64,000 nt of DNA. Source: Thalassobium sp. Lineage in GTDB: Bacteria > Pseudomonadota > Gammaproteobacteria > Pseudomonadales > Oceanobacteraceae. The DNA lies in NCBI GenBank assembly GCA_002733205.1, contig NVUW01000001.1:310001-374000 (forward strand). Reading direction: 5' to 3'. Made by a program: the position numbers and the translations under genes. This document shows, in pieces, positions 25,942 to 36,058 of this stretch. The first letter of the stretch is position 1; every line of letters starts with the position of its first letter. The notes below the pieces were generated by a model, which saw nothing but the letters and a program-made list of their open reading frames with translations, had not been told where the DNA came from and did no database searches.

Positions 25942-27027
25942 TCAGGCCATCGGATCGTAAGTCCAGAATGGATAACGCAGACCTGCCATCGCACAGAGCA
26001 CACGCAGGAACGCATCACAGGCTTCGACACCAGCGCTTTCGTCCATGGTGTGATAACCGGTGGTCGGAATCTGCAGCGTGGTGCCATCCACCAGACCGTT
26101 GGAGGCCGCAATAATACGCCCCATTTCAGTACTGCCCATGGATTTAGCGGCTATGCCCTGACGCGCATTGTCTTCATTCTGGCGACGGATATAGTCATCT
26201 TTAAAGCTGTAACGAATGCCCAGTTTTTTGCATTTTTCCGCCAGACGATGGGTTAAATCGACATTAAAGGAAGCGTTGGCATCGCAATGGCGCAACACCA
26301 GCAACTGTTCATTAGCGGCCGGAACATCCGGATACGGGCTGGTATCCACGACCACCAGTTGGTTGGTTGAACCACCAAAGCGGCGGAACCATTCAAGCAG
26401 ATAACGCCAGCTGCGACCGGCTTCTTCCTGAGCGGTAAAAAAGGCGGTGCCCTGAAAACCCAATTCAAATAAATACACCAGCATGGCGGCGGTGAGGACG
26501 TTATCCAGCTGACCCAGATAGCGGCCATTTTCAATGCGCAACTGATCACGGAAAGCGACCGGCGTACCTGCGACCAGATGCTCCATTCCGGATAATTCAA
26601 AAATCAGGTTGTTACGGTGCGGGCAAACGTAAGTCCCCTCAATTTTGCCACGCCCACGGTAAGCGCCGGACCAGGGTTCATAGGCAAACACACCGACATC
26701 GCCGAAACGGTCGACGATCATTTTCATCAGTTCTTCCGACACCGAGTTGCCGAGCAGATCGGAGCGTCCGCCGGACACAAAGGCCGCGTACTGAAATTCG
26801 TTCGGGCCGGTGCAGACCAGGCCATGACGATCAATGTGCGCCGAAAACATCAGACTCATCGGATCGTTACCCTGCGCCACCAGCACGCCTTCGTACCAGG
26901 TAACGCGCGCACCGCGCTCCTCCAGCTCGCGCTGCAGCACACGGAAAAAAGAATGCTCTGCGCCGACCACCGATGGACTGCGCAACAAACTTTTTAAAAT
27001 ATCGAGAAAAGCCGTACGGTCGCTCAT
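25942..27027 (-). CDS. M42/M20-like zinc aminopeptidase
   Basis: A 361-residue co-catalytic zinc peptidase. Ligands and catalytic residues of the M42 (glutamyl aminopeptidase) type are visible in order: FSAHIDRHG (His, Asp), GQLDNVLTA (bridging Asp), TAQEEAG (catalytic Glu pair), VVDTSPYPD (Asp) and a terminal TGYHTMDES (His). It should be cytoplasmic and remove N-terminal residues from peptides; the substrate is unknown. It is followed closely by a hypothetical gene. Confidence 0.82.
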   Translation of the reverse strand: MSDRTAFLDILKSLLRSPSVVGAEHSFFRVLQRELEERGARVTWYEGVLVAQGNDPMSLMFSAHIDRHGLVCTGPNEFQYAAFVSGGRSDLLGNSVSEELMKMIVDRFGDVGVFAYEPWSGAYRGRGKIEGTYVCPHRNNLIFELSGMEHLVAGTPVAFRDQLRIENGRYLGQLDNVLTAAMLVYLFELGFQGTAFFTAQEEAGRSWRYLLEWFRRFGGSTNQLVVVDTSPYPDVPAANEQLLVLRHCDANASFNVDLTHRLAEKCKKLGIRYSFKDDYIRRQNEDNARQGIAAKSMGSTEMGRIIAASNGLVDGTTLQIPTTGYHTMDESAGVEACDAFLRVLCAMAGLRYPFWTYDPMA

Positions 27028-27142
27028 GGATACCCCGCCGAGCTGAAACAGAAATAAAAACAGAAGCCGATGAAAGCACGGTTAGAAAAAGGGGTGCAAG
27101 AGAAGTTACACCCCGGAGGAAGGAAATTGGCGCGTTGTGCGC

Positions 27143-27319
27143 TCAGTCCTGATAATCGATATCGAATCCCAGCAAATCACGCAGACGGGCCTGCTCCAGG
27201 ATACGTTCGGCACGACGACGTTTTTTATCGTAATCGACACTGCGTCCTTTGGCTTTGCTGCGCGCTTGTGGCTGGTCATCGAGATCATCAAAATCTTCGT
27301 ATTCTTGCGGCTGACTCAT
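27143..27319 (-). CDS. PA3496-family small acidic/basic protein
   Basis: A 58-residue protein matching the PA3496 family (annotated as putative envelope integrity protein). It has an acidic N-terminus (EYEDFDDLDDQ) and a basic helical C-terminus (KKRRRAERILEQARLRDLLGFDI). I use the ATG at 27319, which has GAGG 5 nt upstream, rather than the GTG at 27325. Function unknown. Confidence 0.8.
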   Translation of the reverse strand: MSQPQEYEDFDDLDDQPQARSKAKGRSVDYDKKRRRAERILEQARLRDLLGFDIDYQD

Positions 27320-27487
27320 ACCCACCTCAGAGGTTCCGGATTCTACTCACCACCGGCATGCAGAGCTTCCGGGGCGAAAACGGCGGCATAATTTCACCAG
27401 TTTCAGCGGCGGTAAATTGAAAAAAATTGTTCTTCTGGATCAGTTTTTTTTGTTGTTTTTACAGCGAGTACCATAACGTCTTACGGG

Positions 27488-27516
27488 GTGACGTGTGCCG
27501 GTGAAGCCGTTATAAT
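27488..27516 (+). promoter_or_regulatory. promoter of the riboswitch-controlled Mn exporter gene
   Basis: GTGACG (27488-27493) and a perfect TATAAT (27511-27516) are 17 nt apart. Transcription should start near 27523, just before the conserved riboswitch core. Confidence 0.6.
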
Positions 27517-27521
27517 CGCCG

Positions 27522-27655
27522 CACTCTTGGGGGAGTAATCTGCCCTGACCGGCAAGGTCAGAGGTGCCCGTGTCAACATAATTGAGCCCCATGCTCATGG
27601 CACCGGCGACCATCATCACGATGGTTCGATGAGACCTGAGACAAACAGCGTGATG
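27522..27655 (+). ncRNA. yybP-ykoY manganese riboswitch
   Basis: The 5' conserved loop GGGGGAGTAA (27529-27538), a central GTGTCAACATAATTGAG stretch as in E. coli mntP/alx leaders, and the 3' conserved loop GATGAGACC (27628-27636) occur in the expected order. The controlled gene encodes a TMEM165/GDT1 protein, the classic partner of this motif. Downstream, GACAAAC/GTTTGTC and GGGCGG/CCGCCC can pair alternatively, which may form the expression switch; the start codon lacks a good exposed ribosome-binding site. Upstream of the promoter (27326-27480) I see no gene. Confidence 0.8.
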
Positions 27656-27713
27656 ACCAGGGCGGCATCGTGCCGTTTGTCTTTGGTTAACAATCTCCGC
27701 CCGGACAATCAAC

Positions 27714-28328
27714 ATGACTGATACCCTGATTAACCTGCCAGCGCTGAGCGATACCTTCGCACATTCAGCTTTCCTGACCTCTACCGTTGCTGTTGCCATT
27801 GCCGAAATCGGCGATAAAACCCAGCTGTTATCCTTGTTGCTGGCAGCCCGTTTCCGCAATAAAAGTGCGATTGTGCTGGGCATTCTGCTGGCTACGCTGC
27901 TCAATCATGCCGCTTCGGCCTGGCTCGGTGCCTGGCTCGGCAATTCCCTCACCGAATGGTTGAACGGCAGCAGCGGCCGCCTGCTTCTGGCCGCCGGCTT
28001 TGCCGCCATGGCTATCTGGGTATTGGTACCGGATAAAGAAGACGACAGCACCGACACTCATCAGGCCTGGGGAGCCTTCCTCGCCACCCTGGTACTGTTT
28101 TTCCTGGCCGAGATCGGTGACAAAACCCAGGTAGCGACGGTATTGCTGGCCGCTGAGTTCAACTCTGTTCTCTGGGTCACACTGGGCACGACCTGCGGCA
28201 TGCTGCTGGCGAACGTACCTGTGGTGATTTATGGCGAACGCCTGATGCGCCGTATGCCGCTGCATCTGGCCCGTTACGCCACCAGCCTGCTGTTTGCCAT
28301 ATTAGCGCTGTGGACATTGCTCAGCTGA
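27714..28328 (+). CDS. TMEM165/GDT1-family Mn2+ exporter
   Basis: A 204-residue inner-membrane protein with six predicted helices in two homologous halves, each carrying the family signature: AEIGDKTQLLSLLLAARF and AEIGDKTQVATVLLAAEF. Bacterial members (MneA-like, UPF0016) export manganese. The upstream yybP-ykoY riboswitch fits induction by excess Mn2+. The first 25 residues precede helix one. It appears to be a single-gene unit, followed by a strong hairpin. Confidence 0.92.
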   Translation: MTDTLINLPALSDTFAHSAFLTSTVAVAIAEIGDKTQLLSLLLAARFRNKSAIVLGILLATLLNHAASAWLGAWLGNSLTEWLNGSSGRLLLAAGFAAMAIWVLVPDKEDDSTDTHQAWGAFLATLVLFFLAEIGDKTQVATVLLAAEFNSVLWVTLGTTCGMLLANVPVVIYGERLMRRMPLHLARYATSLLFAILALWTLLS

Positions 28329-28341
28329 GCAGGAGGCCCGT

Positions 28342-28366
28342 CAGGGCCGCATTCAAAGCGGCCCTG
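28342..28366 (+). terminator. hairpin after Mn exporter gene
   Basis: CAGGGCCGC and GCGGCCCTG form a perfect 9-bp GC-rich stem with a 7-nt loop, 13 nt after the stop. No T-run is present. Confidence 0.55.
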
Positions 28367-28481
28367 CCCTGCCACATCGAGCAATAAACAGGATCGAAAC
28401 GATCTGTATTTTTTGTTTCTCCTGCTGTCGCGGTTTGGGTAAAACGCCTGTCCCATTGATGTTTCTTGCCGGAGCACGTCC

Positions 28482-29132
28482 TTGCAGCTTGCTGAAACCA
28501 GCCATGACGATCTGTTCGAAAGCCTTGCCACAGATCTGCAGACCCAGGGCTACGCCATCACCCATGATGCACTGCCATTGCTGATGTCATCCGGCCTGTT
28601 GAATCGAGTGGTCAGGCTGCAACATGACGACTTTACTGCCGCCGGTACCGGACGCCAGCAACAGCATCAGCTCAACCAGTTTGTCCGTCGCGACAAAATC
28701 CGCTGGCTCAGCAATGACGATCCGGCCGAAGCTGCGTGGCTGGACTACATGGCCGAATTACAGCGCTATATGAATCGCCGTCTGTATCTGGGCCTGTTCA
28801 GCTACGAAGGTCATTTCGCCCATTACCAGCCCGGTGATTTTTACAAAAAGCACATGGATGCGTTCAAAGGACAGGCCAATCGGGTGCTGACCACGGTGTT
28901 GTATCTGAACCCTAACTGGGAGGTTCAGGATGGTGGGGAACTGGTCATTTATCAGGCCGAAAACCATGAGCAGGAACTGCTGCGCGTCAGCCCGCGCTTC
29001 GGCACGCTGGTGACGTTTCTCAGTGAGGACTACCCGCACGAAGTGTTGCCCGCTAAACGCGACCGCTACAGTATTGCCGGTTGGTTCCGCCTCAACAGCT
29101 CAACCCCACTCCGCGCTGACCCGCCGCGCTGA
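28482..29132 (+). CDS. 2OG-Fe(II) oxygenase (prolyl-4-hydroxylase type)
   Basis: A 216-residue dioxygenase of the SM-20/P4H type. The iron ligands are His and Asp in KKHMDAF and His in DYPHEVLPAKRDRYSIAGWF, where the Arg should bind 2-oxoglutarate. A YQPGDFYKKH segment precedes the HxD. It uses a TTG start (28482) with GGAG upstream; no in-frame ATG fits. The substrate is unknown; relatives hydroxylate ribosomal or elongation-factor prolines. Confidence 0.88.
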   Translation: MQLAETSHDDLFESLATDLQTQGYAITHDALPLLMSSGLLNRVVRLQHDDFTAAGTGRQQQHQLNQFVRRDKIRWLSNDDPAEAAWLDYMAELQRYMNRRLYLGLFSYEGHFAHYQPGDFYKKHMDAFKGQANRVLTTVLYLNPNWEVQDGGELVIYQAENHEQELLRVSPRFGTLVTFLSEDYPHEVLPAKRDRYSIAGWFRLNSSTPLRADPPR

Positions 29133-29270
29133 CAACACGGTTATTACTGATTACTACGATCAAAGAACAACCGTCGCACAGGCGAAAGTACGCTATTATT
29201 TAATGCAATGAGGTGAGGAACCTCGGTGCATAGCCACGGATACCCGGCTGCAGAACTTGCGGGAGCGACC

Positions 29271-31013
29271 GTGCTGACAAAGCGCTTTTTAATTATTATT
29301 TTTATCCTTCTCAGTTGCAGTCAGAATGTGCAGGCAAACCCTGAACATTCTGACCTTGCCCAATATCCCCATGTGCTGATTCTGCATTCTTATCATCTGC
29401 AATTCCCCTGGACTCACCTGCTTAATGACACCATTCTCAGCAATCTTGAGTCACTGCTGCCCGGCGAAAATATTCACATTGAATTTATGGACGAGCGCCG
29501 TTACAGCGATAACCCACGGGTCCGCACTGAATTACTGCGGCTGTACAATCTGAAATACGCAGCACAACCACCGGATGTGATCGTGGTTAGCGATGATGCC
29601 GCTCTTAATATGGTTCTCAATTCTGATTTACCCTGGCTAAAAAAAGCGCCGCTGGTCTTTCTGGGTATCAACATACCGGAAAGTCATGATCTGAGCCGGC
29701 ATCCGCAACATACCGGTGTACTGGAAGGAATGGCGATTGCCGAAAATATCGAATTTATCCGCACCCTGTTACCGCAAACCGATCACATTCTGCTGATAGC
29801 TGACCGCTCCGGTCTGGGGGCTTTAATGGCTGAAGAAGCCCGTAAACTGATCCGCCAGCAGCACTTTAAAGAGATAACGTTGTCGGTCTACGACGACTTT
29901 ACCTTTGCCGAACTAGATCAGCATATGGCCAGGCTGCCGGCCAACAGCGCCGTACTGTTTCTGACTATTCATAACGACCGCAACGGCGATTATTTTTCCT
30001 ACGCCAAACACCTGCCCACGCTGAGCGCACACACGCCTGTACCAGTATTCGGTATGTGGGGCGACCTGATGATGGGCCAGGGCAGTATTGGCGGCATGAT
30101 GCACAACGCCAGCAGTCAGGCTGAAATGGCGACGCAGATGGTGAAAGACATTCTTGCCGGAGTCCCCGCCAGCGCTATCCCAGTTATACAAAAAACGCGC
30201 TTTACGCCACAACTGGATGAACGTCAGCGGCTGCGTTTTAACATTCCCGTCAGCCGTCTGCCCGCAGGTACCGAACGACATTTTCTGCCACAGGGTTTTC
30301 TTGCCACCCATGCCGTGCTTATCGGTGTTGGCCTGAGCATAATCGTTTTTCTGTCGCTGATTATTTTACTGCTGAGCCTGAATATCCGCCGCAGGGTACA
30401 TGCCGAACAACAATGGCAGAACCTGCGCCAAACCCTTGAACAGCGGGTTTCACACCGTACAAATACCCTCAATCGTCAGAATCAGCAGCTGACCGAACTC
30501 AGTACTCAGCTGGCATTACAGGCCAATACCGATGCGCTCACCGGCATTGGCAACCGTCGCTATGGTGATGAACAACTGCAGCAGGCAATGGCAGAAGCAC
30601 GCCAGGAAAATACCGCGCTGAGTCTGGCTCTGATTGATGTCGATTATTTCAAGCGAATTAATGACCAGTACGGCCACGAACGGGGAGATCAGATGTTAAT
30701 TGAACTCGCCGGATTACTGAGCAAGCATCTGCGTCCGCAAGATATTCTGGTGCGTTGGGGCGGAGAAGAATTCATGCTGCTGCTACGCAATTGTCCTTTA
30801 TCTCAGGCCGAAATATTATGCGAACGTCTGCGTCTGCAGGCGAATACTATTAATATCAGCAGCAATAATTTTCTTACCATCAGCATTGGCCTTTCCTGCA
30901 GCCTTTATGCTGAAAATACTGAGGAGCTGCTGCGCCAGGCTGACATCAACCTCTATACAGCCAAAACCCATGGTCGCAATAAAGTCATTAGTCCTTCTCA
31001 GCCGTCAGAATGA
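29271..31013 (+). CDS. diguanylate cyclase with periplasmic ABC-substrate-binding-like sensor
   Basis: A 580-residue membrane sensor. A signal/anchor segment is followed by a periplasmic domain of the ABC_sub_bind type (HVLILHSYHLQFPWT, VIVVSDDAALNMVL, HNASSQAEMATQMVKDILAG). A membrane helix at about 347-370 and a short coiled coil come next, then a GGDEF domain with active site GGEEF (about 497-501) and an RPQD inhibitory I-site five residues before it. It should make c-di-GMP under ligand control. The GTG at 29271 with GGGAG upstream gives a good signal peptide; the GTG at 29226 does not. MshE here is a likely c-di-GMP reader (inference). Confidence 0.9.
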   Translation: MLTKRFLIIIFILLSCSQNVQANPEHSDLAQYPHVLILHSYHLQFPWTHLLNDTILSNLESLLPGENIHIEFMDERRYSDNPRVRTELLRLYNLKYAAQPPDVIVVSDDAALNMVLNSDLPWLKKAPLVFLGINIPESHDLSRHPQHTGVLEGMAIAENIEFIRTLLPQTDHILLIADRSGLGALMAEEARKLIRQQHFKEITLSVYDDFTFAELDQHMARLPANSAVLFLTIHNDRNGDYFSYAKHLPTLSAHTPVPVFGMWGDLMMGQGSIGGMMHNASSQAEMATQMVKDILAGVPASAIPVIQKTRFTPQLDERQRLRFNIPVSRLPAGTERHFLPQGFLATHAVLIGVGLSIIVFLSLIILLLSLNIRRRVHAEQQWQNLRQTLEQRVSHRTNTLNRQNQQLTELSTQLALQANTDALTGIGNRRYGDEQLQQAMAEARQENTALSLALIDVDYFKRINDQYGHERGDQMLIELAGLLSKHLRPQDILVRWGGEEFMLLLRNCPLSQAEILCERLRLQANTINISSNNFLTISIGLSCSLYAENTEELLRQADINLYTAKTHGRNKVISPSQPSE

Positions 31014-31200
31014 AAAACGCGACACAGACAACATAATGCGCCATCTGTCAGTACCGACGACGGCCGCCATGATAGACCACGGTTGTTGATCTACACTTCT
31101 CCGTATCACAGGCTGCGCTGAAACATTCACGCACCCCAATCCAGACAGGCCAACCATTCGATTGAATAACCGCGCCATGTTCAAGAAGCAGGAGATAGGT

Positions 31201-32829
31201 ATGAAATGGTCTGACCTCGGGCTGGCAAAAAAACTGATGTTACCCATTGCCGTGCTGGGTAGTTTGCTCGCCGCGTTATCGGTTATTCAGATTTCAAATC
31301 TGAATAGTATTACTGCGGAATACAGCCATATTAACGAGGAATATCTGCCAGCCGTTGAGCTTACGCTCAATGCCGACCGGGATCTTTATCAGGCTCAGAT
31401 CGCTGAGCGCTCCATTGCTCTGGGATTAAGCGCAGAGACCTATACTAAAATGCACGCCGAAAACCTGGATCAGGTCGCCACCCGCCTGAAAAAAATCAGC
31501 ACCCTTCATGTTTCTCAGGAAGCCAAAGATCTGGCTCAGTCATTTCTCACTGCCTTTAATGTCTGGCGGCCAAAGAGTGAAAAAATGGTGCAGCAGGCCG
31601 TTTCCGGTGGAATAACGATCGGCCAGGCGACAGAAATGAGTACCGGCAGTCTGGAAAAAGAATTTGAAACAATCCGCGAAACGCTGAATGTCTTAGGCGA
31701 AAAACTCGGCGAAGAGGCCAAGTCACTGCAAGTGAGCGCCGAGCATACTAAAAGTGCGGCGTTACGCAGCATCCTGATTCTGGTCGGTGTTGCTCTGCTG
31801 ATTGCACTGTTAGTTGCCGTTTATTTTCCACGCCTGATTACCCGTCCGGTTAATGAGCTGGCCAGAGTACTTGGCCAAATGGCCGATGGTAAAGGTGATC
31901 TGAGCAAACGCATGCCGGATCTTGGCCGTGATGAAATAGGCCTGCTCAGCCATAATTTCAACCGTTTTCTCAGTGGTATGCAGCAGATGATTGGCACCAT
32001 TCAGCAGGTTTCCGTGGATGTCGCCACCACCACCAATACCCTGAAAAAAAATGCGGGTGACAGTCAGCGTATCAGCGGTGAATACGCCGGTTCGATGGAA
32101 CTGGTAGCCACCGCCAATCACGAAATGGGACTCGCGATCCAGGAAGTCTCTTCCAACACTCAGCAAGTATCAGAAGAAGCCAAAGCCGCAGATAAATCGG
32201 CCCGTGAAGTGTCTGCGCAATTCCGTCAGGCCATGGAAGAGATCCAGGCGCTGGCCAATAATGTCGATAATTCCGGTGCGGTTATTCAGGAACTGGTGGC
32301 CGAAACCACGAACATAGCATCGGTACTGGATGTCATTAAAGGCATTGCCGAACAAACCAATCTGTTGGCACTTAACGCGGCCATTGAGGCGGCACGGGCA
32401 GGTGAACAGGGTCGTGGCTTTGCCGTTGTTGCCGACGAAGTGCGAACACTGGCCAGTAAAACCCAGCAATCGACCGGCGATATTAATGTGATGATTGAAA
32501 AACTGCGCAGTGGTGTGGATCGTGCCGTTAATAGCATGAACGAAAGTCAGGCGAAAGCCGTCAGTACCGTCGAGTACGCCAGTAAATCAGAAGGAAATAT
32601 TCGTCAGATTTCAGGCTCACTGCTCAGTATCAGTGATCGTATTCTGCAGGTTGCCTCTGCGATTGAAGAACAAACATCGGTTATCAACAACATTAACGAA
32701 AACCTCAGCAATGCCAAACACCTCAGTGATCAGGGCATGCAAAGCGCCAGCAGTATCCGCCAGGCGGTGGATGGACTTAATCATCAGGCCTCCAGCCTGC
32801 GCGACGAGGTATCCAGTTTTACGCTGTAA
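31201..32829 (+). CDS. methyl-accepting chemotaxis protein (four-helix-bundle sensor)
   Basis: A 542-residue chemoreceptor: N-terminal helix (about 12-30), a periplasmic four-helix-bundle sensor, a second helix (about 190-210), HAMP ([20 protein letters not shown]), then the signalling domain whose hairpin tip reads [32 protein letters not shown]. There is no C-terminal NWETF-like pentapeptide for CheR/CheB tethering. The ATG at 31201 has AGGAGA upstream; the in-frame TTG at 31162 is rejected. Confidence 0.93.
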   Translation: MKWSDLGLAKKLMLPIAVLGSLLAALSVIQISNLNSITAEYSHINEEYLPAVELTLNADRDLYQAQIAERSIALGLSAETYTKMHAENLDQVATRLKKISTLHVSQEAKDLAQSFLTAFNVWRPKSEKMVQQAVSGGITIGQATEMSTGSLEKEFETIRETLNVLGEKLGEEAKSLQVSAEHTKSAALRSILILVGVALLIALLVAVYFPRLITRPVNELARVLGQMADGKGDLSKRMPDLGRDEIGLLSHNFNRFLSGMQQMIGTIQQVSVDVATTTNTLKKNAGDSQRISGEYAGSMELVATANHEMGLAIQEVSSNTQQVSEEAKAADKSAREVSAQFRQAMEEIQALANNVDNSGAVIQELVAETTNIASVLDVIKGIAEQTNLLALNAAIEAARAGEQGRGFAVVADEVRTLASKTQQSTGDINVMIEKLRSGVDRAVNSMNESQAKAVSTVEYASKSEGNIRQISGSLLSISDRILQVASAIEEQTSVINNINENLSNAKHLSDQGMQSASSIRQAVDGLNHQASSLRDEVSSFTL

Positions 32830-32850
32830 TCTTTCCTGCAAGATAACAAT

Positions 32851-32884
32851 AAAAGCCGGCTATTTATTCAATACCCGGCTTTTA
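32851..32884. terminator. bidirectional terminator between MCP and cusA
   Basis: AAAAGCCGG and CCGGCTTTT around a 14-nt loop, with T-rich sequence after it and A-rich sequence before it, lie between the stops of two convergent genes. It can serve both directions. Confidence 0.8.
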
Positions 32885-32902
32885 TTTTTCGCTTAAAAAA
32901 GA

Positions 32903-35900
32903 TTATGTCCGATGCTCTATCTCACGCTGGCGCCAGAGAAAGTACAGTACCGGAAGCACCACCAGCGTCAGCAATAATGCACTGGCCGTGCCGCCCACCA
33001 TAGGTGCGGCAATGCGGCTCATAATTTCTGACCCCGTTCCGCTGCCCAGCATCACCGGCAGTAAACCGACCGCGATGGTGGCGACGGTCATCGCAACCGG
33101 TCGCAGCCGCAACCCGGCACCGTCAATGACCGCCTGACGCAACTCTTCTTGCGTTACGCTGCGCTGTTGTTCTCCGGCCCGAATGACCGCCGCCTGATAC
33201 GACTGATTCAAGTACACCAGCATAATCACACCAATTTCCACGGCGACACCCGCGAGGGCAATAAAGCCCACACCGACAGCCACAGAAAAATTAAAACCCA
33301 GTGCCCACATCAGCCACAAGCTACCAACCAATGCCAGAGGCAAGGTCAGTAAAATCATGGCGACCTCCGTCAAACGGTTAAAACTCAGGTACAGTAGCAG
33401 CGCAATAATGGCGATGGTTAACGGCACCACATACTGCAGTTTCTCTTTCGCACGTTGCATATATTCATACTGCCCCGACCAGCGCAGCGAATAGCCCGCC
33501 GGCAGCGTCAGCTCACCGCTGTCCAGTGCCTGCTGTACCCGGTTCTGGGCAGAATCAACATAGTGGCCAATATCAACGCCGTCGATATCAATAAACAGCC
33601 AGCCATTAATGCGCGCATTTTCACTTTTAATGGCGGCGGGCCCCGCTTCACTGCGGATGTCAACCACATCACCCAGCGTCACCAGCTGGCCATTTGGCGC
33701 GACAAAAAACAGCTGTTTTAATGCCTCAGGAGAATCACGGTACGCCTGCGGATAACGCAGATTAACGCCGTAACGCTCCAGCCCTTCGACCGTCTCAATG
33801 ATATTTTTGCCGCCAATGGTGGTGGTAATAATCTGCTGCAGCTGCGCCACACTCAGACCATAACGCGCCGCCTGTTCACGGCGGATATCGAGGGTTAAAT
33901 AACGGCCACCGGCGACCCGCTCAGCATAAGCTGAAACTGTACCGGGTACGGTTTTAATAATGCCTTCAAGCTGTTGACCGATAGCCTGAATCTGCTGCAG
34001 ATCCGGCCCCGCGATTTTTAACCCGACCGGGGTTTTAATACCGGTCGCCAGCATGTCAATACGGGTCTTGATCGGCATAACCCAGGCATTACTCAGCCCC
34101 GGAAACTGTACTTTTTGCTCCAGCTCCGCGCGGATATCGGCGGTGGAAATTCCATCACGCCACTGATCTTTTGGCTTCAGCTGAATAAAGGTTTCGATCA
34201 TGGTTAACGGCGCCGGGTCGGTGGCGGTTTCAGCACGGCCAATTTTACCGAATACGGTTTCCACTTCCGGCACATGGCGAATTAATTTATCGGTCTGTTG
34301 TAATAACTGCCGAGCTTCACCAATGGATAAACCAGGGTAGGTCGTCGGCATATACATTAAATCGCCTTCATCCAGTGGCGGCATAAATTCGCTGCCGATA
34401 TTTTTCAGCGGAAAAACACTGGAAAGCGCCAGCAGCGATACCACCAAAAGTAACGTTTTTGGCCACGCCAAAACCTGTTTAAGCAAAGGTAAATACAGTG
34501 CCTGCAGGGCGCGGTTTAACGGGTTTTTATGTTCCGGCTGAATATGGCCACGGACAAAATAGCCCATTAATACCGGCACCAAGGTAATCGCCAGTATCGC
34601 CGCCGCGCCCATGGCATAGGTTTTGGTAAAGGCCAGTGGCGCAAACATCCGCCCCTCCTGTGCTTCCAGGGCAAATACTGGCAGAAAACTCAGGGTAATA
34701 ATCAACAGACTGAAAAACAGCGCCGGACCGACTTCCTGTGCCGAACGACTGATCAGAGCCCAGCGTTCACTGCGCTCCTGCTGCGGTTTTCGCTGTTCGG
34801 CTTCCAGGTGTTTATGCAGGTTTTCAATCATCACAATGGCACCATCGACCATGGCACCAATGGCAATGGCGATACCGCCAAGGGACATAATATTGGCGTT
34901 AATTCCCTGCCATTTCATTAAGACAAAGGCGGCCAGAATACCCACCGGTAAACTCAGAAGAATCACCAGCGACGAACGCAGATGAAATAAAAATAAGGCA
35001 CAGACAATAGCAACCACAACAAACTCTTCCGTGAGTTTTTGCCATAAATTATCAATGGCACTGTCAATTAACCGGGTACGGTCATACACCGTGGTTATTT
35101 CCATCCCCGGCGGCAGCGAACTTTTTAAATTTTCCAACCGTTGTTTAACGCCCTCGATTGTAGCTTTGGCATTTTCGCCAAAGCGCATCACGACGATGCC
35201 GCCCACCACTTCGCCATCGCCGTTCAGTTCGGCAATACCACGGCGCATCTGCGGGCCGCTGCCGATAGTAGCAACGTCCTTCAGCAATAACGGCACACCG
35301 GCACTGTCGATACCCAGCGGAATATTTTCCAGATCAGCAATGCTGCGTATAAAACCGGTCGCGCGCAGCATGGTTTCAGCCTCGGCCATTTCAATCACCG
35401 AGGCTCCGCTTTCCTGATTCGATAACTGCAGTGCATTCACCACCAGCGACAGCGGGATTTTATATGCCGCCAGCGCCACCGGATCGAGCTGAATCTGGTA
35501 TTGCTTCACCATGCCGCCTAATGGCGCAATTTCGGCGACACCCGGCAGACTCTGTAATTCGAATTTTAAAAACCAGTCCTGATAAGCGCGTAAATCGGCC
35601 AGTGAGTGCTGACCCGTAGGGTCGCTCAGGGCATAAATAAACACCCAACCCACGCCTGTGGCATCCGGGCCTAACTGCGGCCGGGCGGCTTGCGGCAAGC
35701 TCGGAGCAATCTGGCTTAAATATTCCAGCACCCGTGAGCGCGCCCAGTACAGGTCGGTGTCGTCATTAAAAATAACGTACACATAGGAATCGCCGAAAAA
35801 GGAAAAACCGCGCACGGTTTCTGCACCCGGCACCGACATTAATGCAGAGGTCAGCGGATAGGTTACCTGCTCCTGCACCACCTCCGGTGCCTGGCCGGGG

Positions 35901-36058
35901 TAACTGGTTTTAACAATCACCTGCACGTCGGATAAATCGGGAATCGCATCCACTGGTGTACGCGATAAGGCGTAAAAACCGCCACCAACCAGCACCAGAC
36001 TGAGCAACAGCACCAGCAGGCGATTGCGTACCGACCAATCAATGATGGCTGTGATCAT
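32903..36058 (-). CDS. cusA: Cu(I)/Ag(I)-type RND efflux pump subunit CusA
   Basis: A 1051-residue inner-membrane proton-driven pump of the heavy-metal RND class. It opens with IIDWSVRNRLLVLLLSL; the family landmarks TPVDAIPDLSDVQVIV, PTTYPGLSIGEA, a LATGIKTPVGLKI segment and twelve transmembrane helices are visible. Methionines lie along the periplasmic cleft (for example in EFMPPLDEGDLMYMP). The length equals E. coli CusA (1047). Its start overlaps the end of cusB by 20 nt, so the two are co-translated. It expels Cu+ or Ag+ from the periplasm or cytoplasm through CusB and CusC. Confidence 0.94.
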   Translation of the reverse strand: MITAIIDWSVRNRLLVLLLSLVLVGGGFYALSRTPVDAIPDLSDVQVIVKTSYPGQAPEVVQEQVTYPLTSALMSVPGAETVRGFSFFGDSYVYVIFNDDTDLYWARSRVLEYLSQIAPSLPQAARPQLGPDATGVGWVFIYALSDPTGQHSLADLRAYQDWFLKFELQSLPGVAEIAPLGGMVKQYQIQLDPVALAAYKIPLSLVVNALQLSNQESGASVIEMAEAETMLRATGFIRSIADLENIPLGIDSAGVPLLLKDVATIGSGPQMRRGIAELNGDGEVVGGIVVMRFGENAKATIEGVKQRLENLKSSLPPGMEITTVYDRTRLIDSAIDNLWQKLTEEFVVVAIVCALFLFHLRSSLVILLSLPVGILAAFVLMKWQGINANIMSLGGIAIAIGAMVDGAIVMIENLHKHLEAEQRKPQQERSERWALISRSAQEVGPALFFSLLIITLSFLPVFALEAQEGRMFAPLAFTKTYAMGAAAILAITLVPVLMGYFVRGHIQPEHKNPLNRALQALYLPLLKQVLAWPKTLLLVVSLLALSSVFPLKNIGSEFMPPLDEGDLMYMPTTYPGLSIGEARQLLQQTDKLIRHVPEVETVFGKIGRAETATDPAPLTMIETFIQLKPKDQWRDGISTADIRAELEQKVQFPGLSNAWVMPIKTRIDMLATGIKTPVGLKIAGPDLQQIQAIGQQLEGIIKTVPGTVSAYAERVAGGRYLTLDIRREQAARYGLSVAQLQQIITTTIGGKNIIETVEGLERYGVNLRYPQAYRDSPEALKQLFFVAPNGQLVTLGDVVDIRSEAGPAAIKSENARINGWLFIDIDGVDIGHYVDSAQNRVQQALDSGELTLPAGYSLRWSGQYEYMQRAKEKLQYVVPLTIAIIALLLYLSFNRLTEVAMILLTLPLALVGSLWLMWALGFNFSVAVGVGFIALAGVAVEIGVIMLVYLNQSYQAAVIRAGEQQRSVTQEELRQAVIDGAGLRLRPVAMTVATIAVGLLPVMLGSGTGSEIMSRIAAPMVGGTASALLLTLVVLPVLYFLWRQREIEHRT

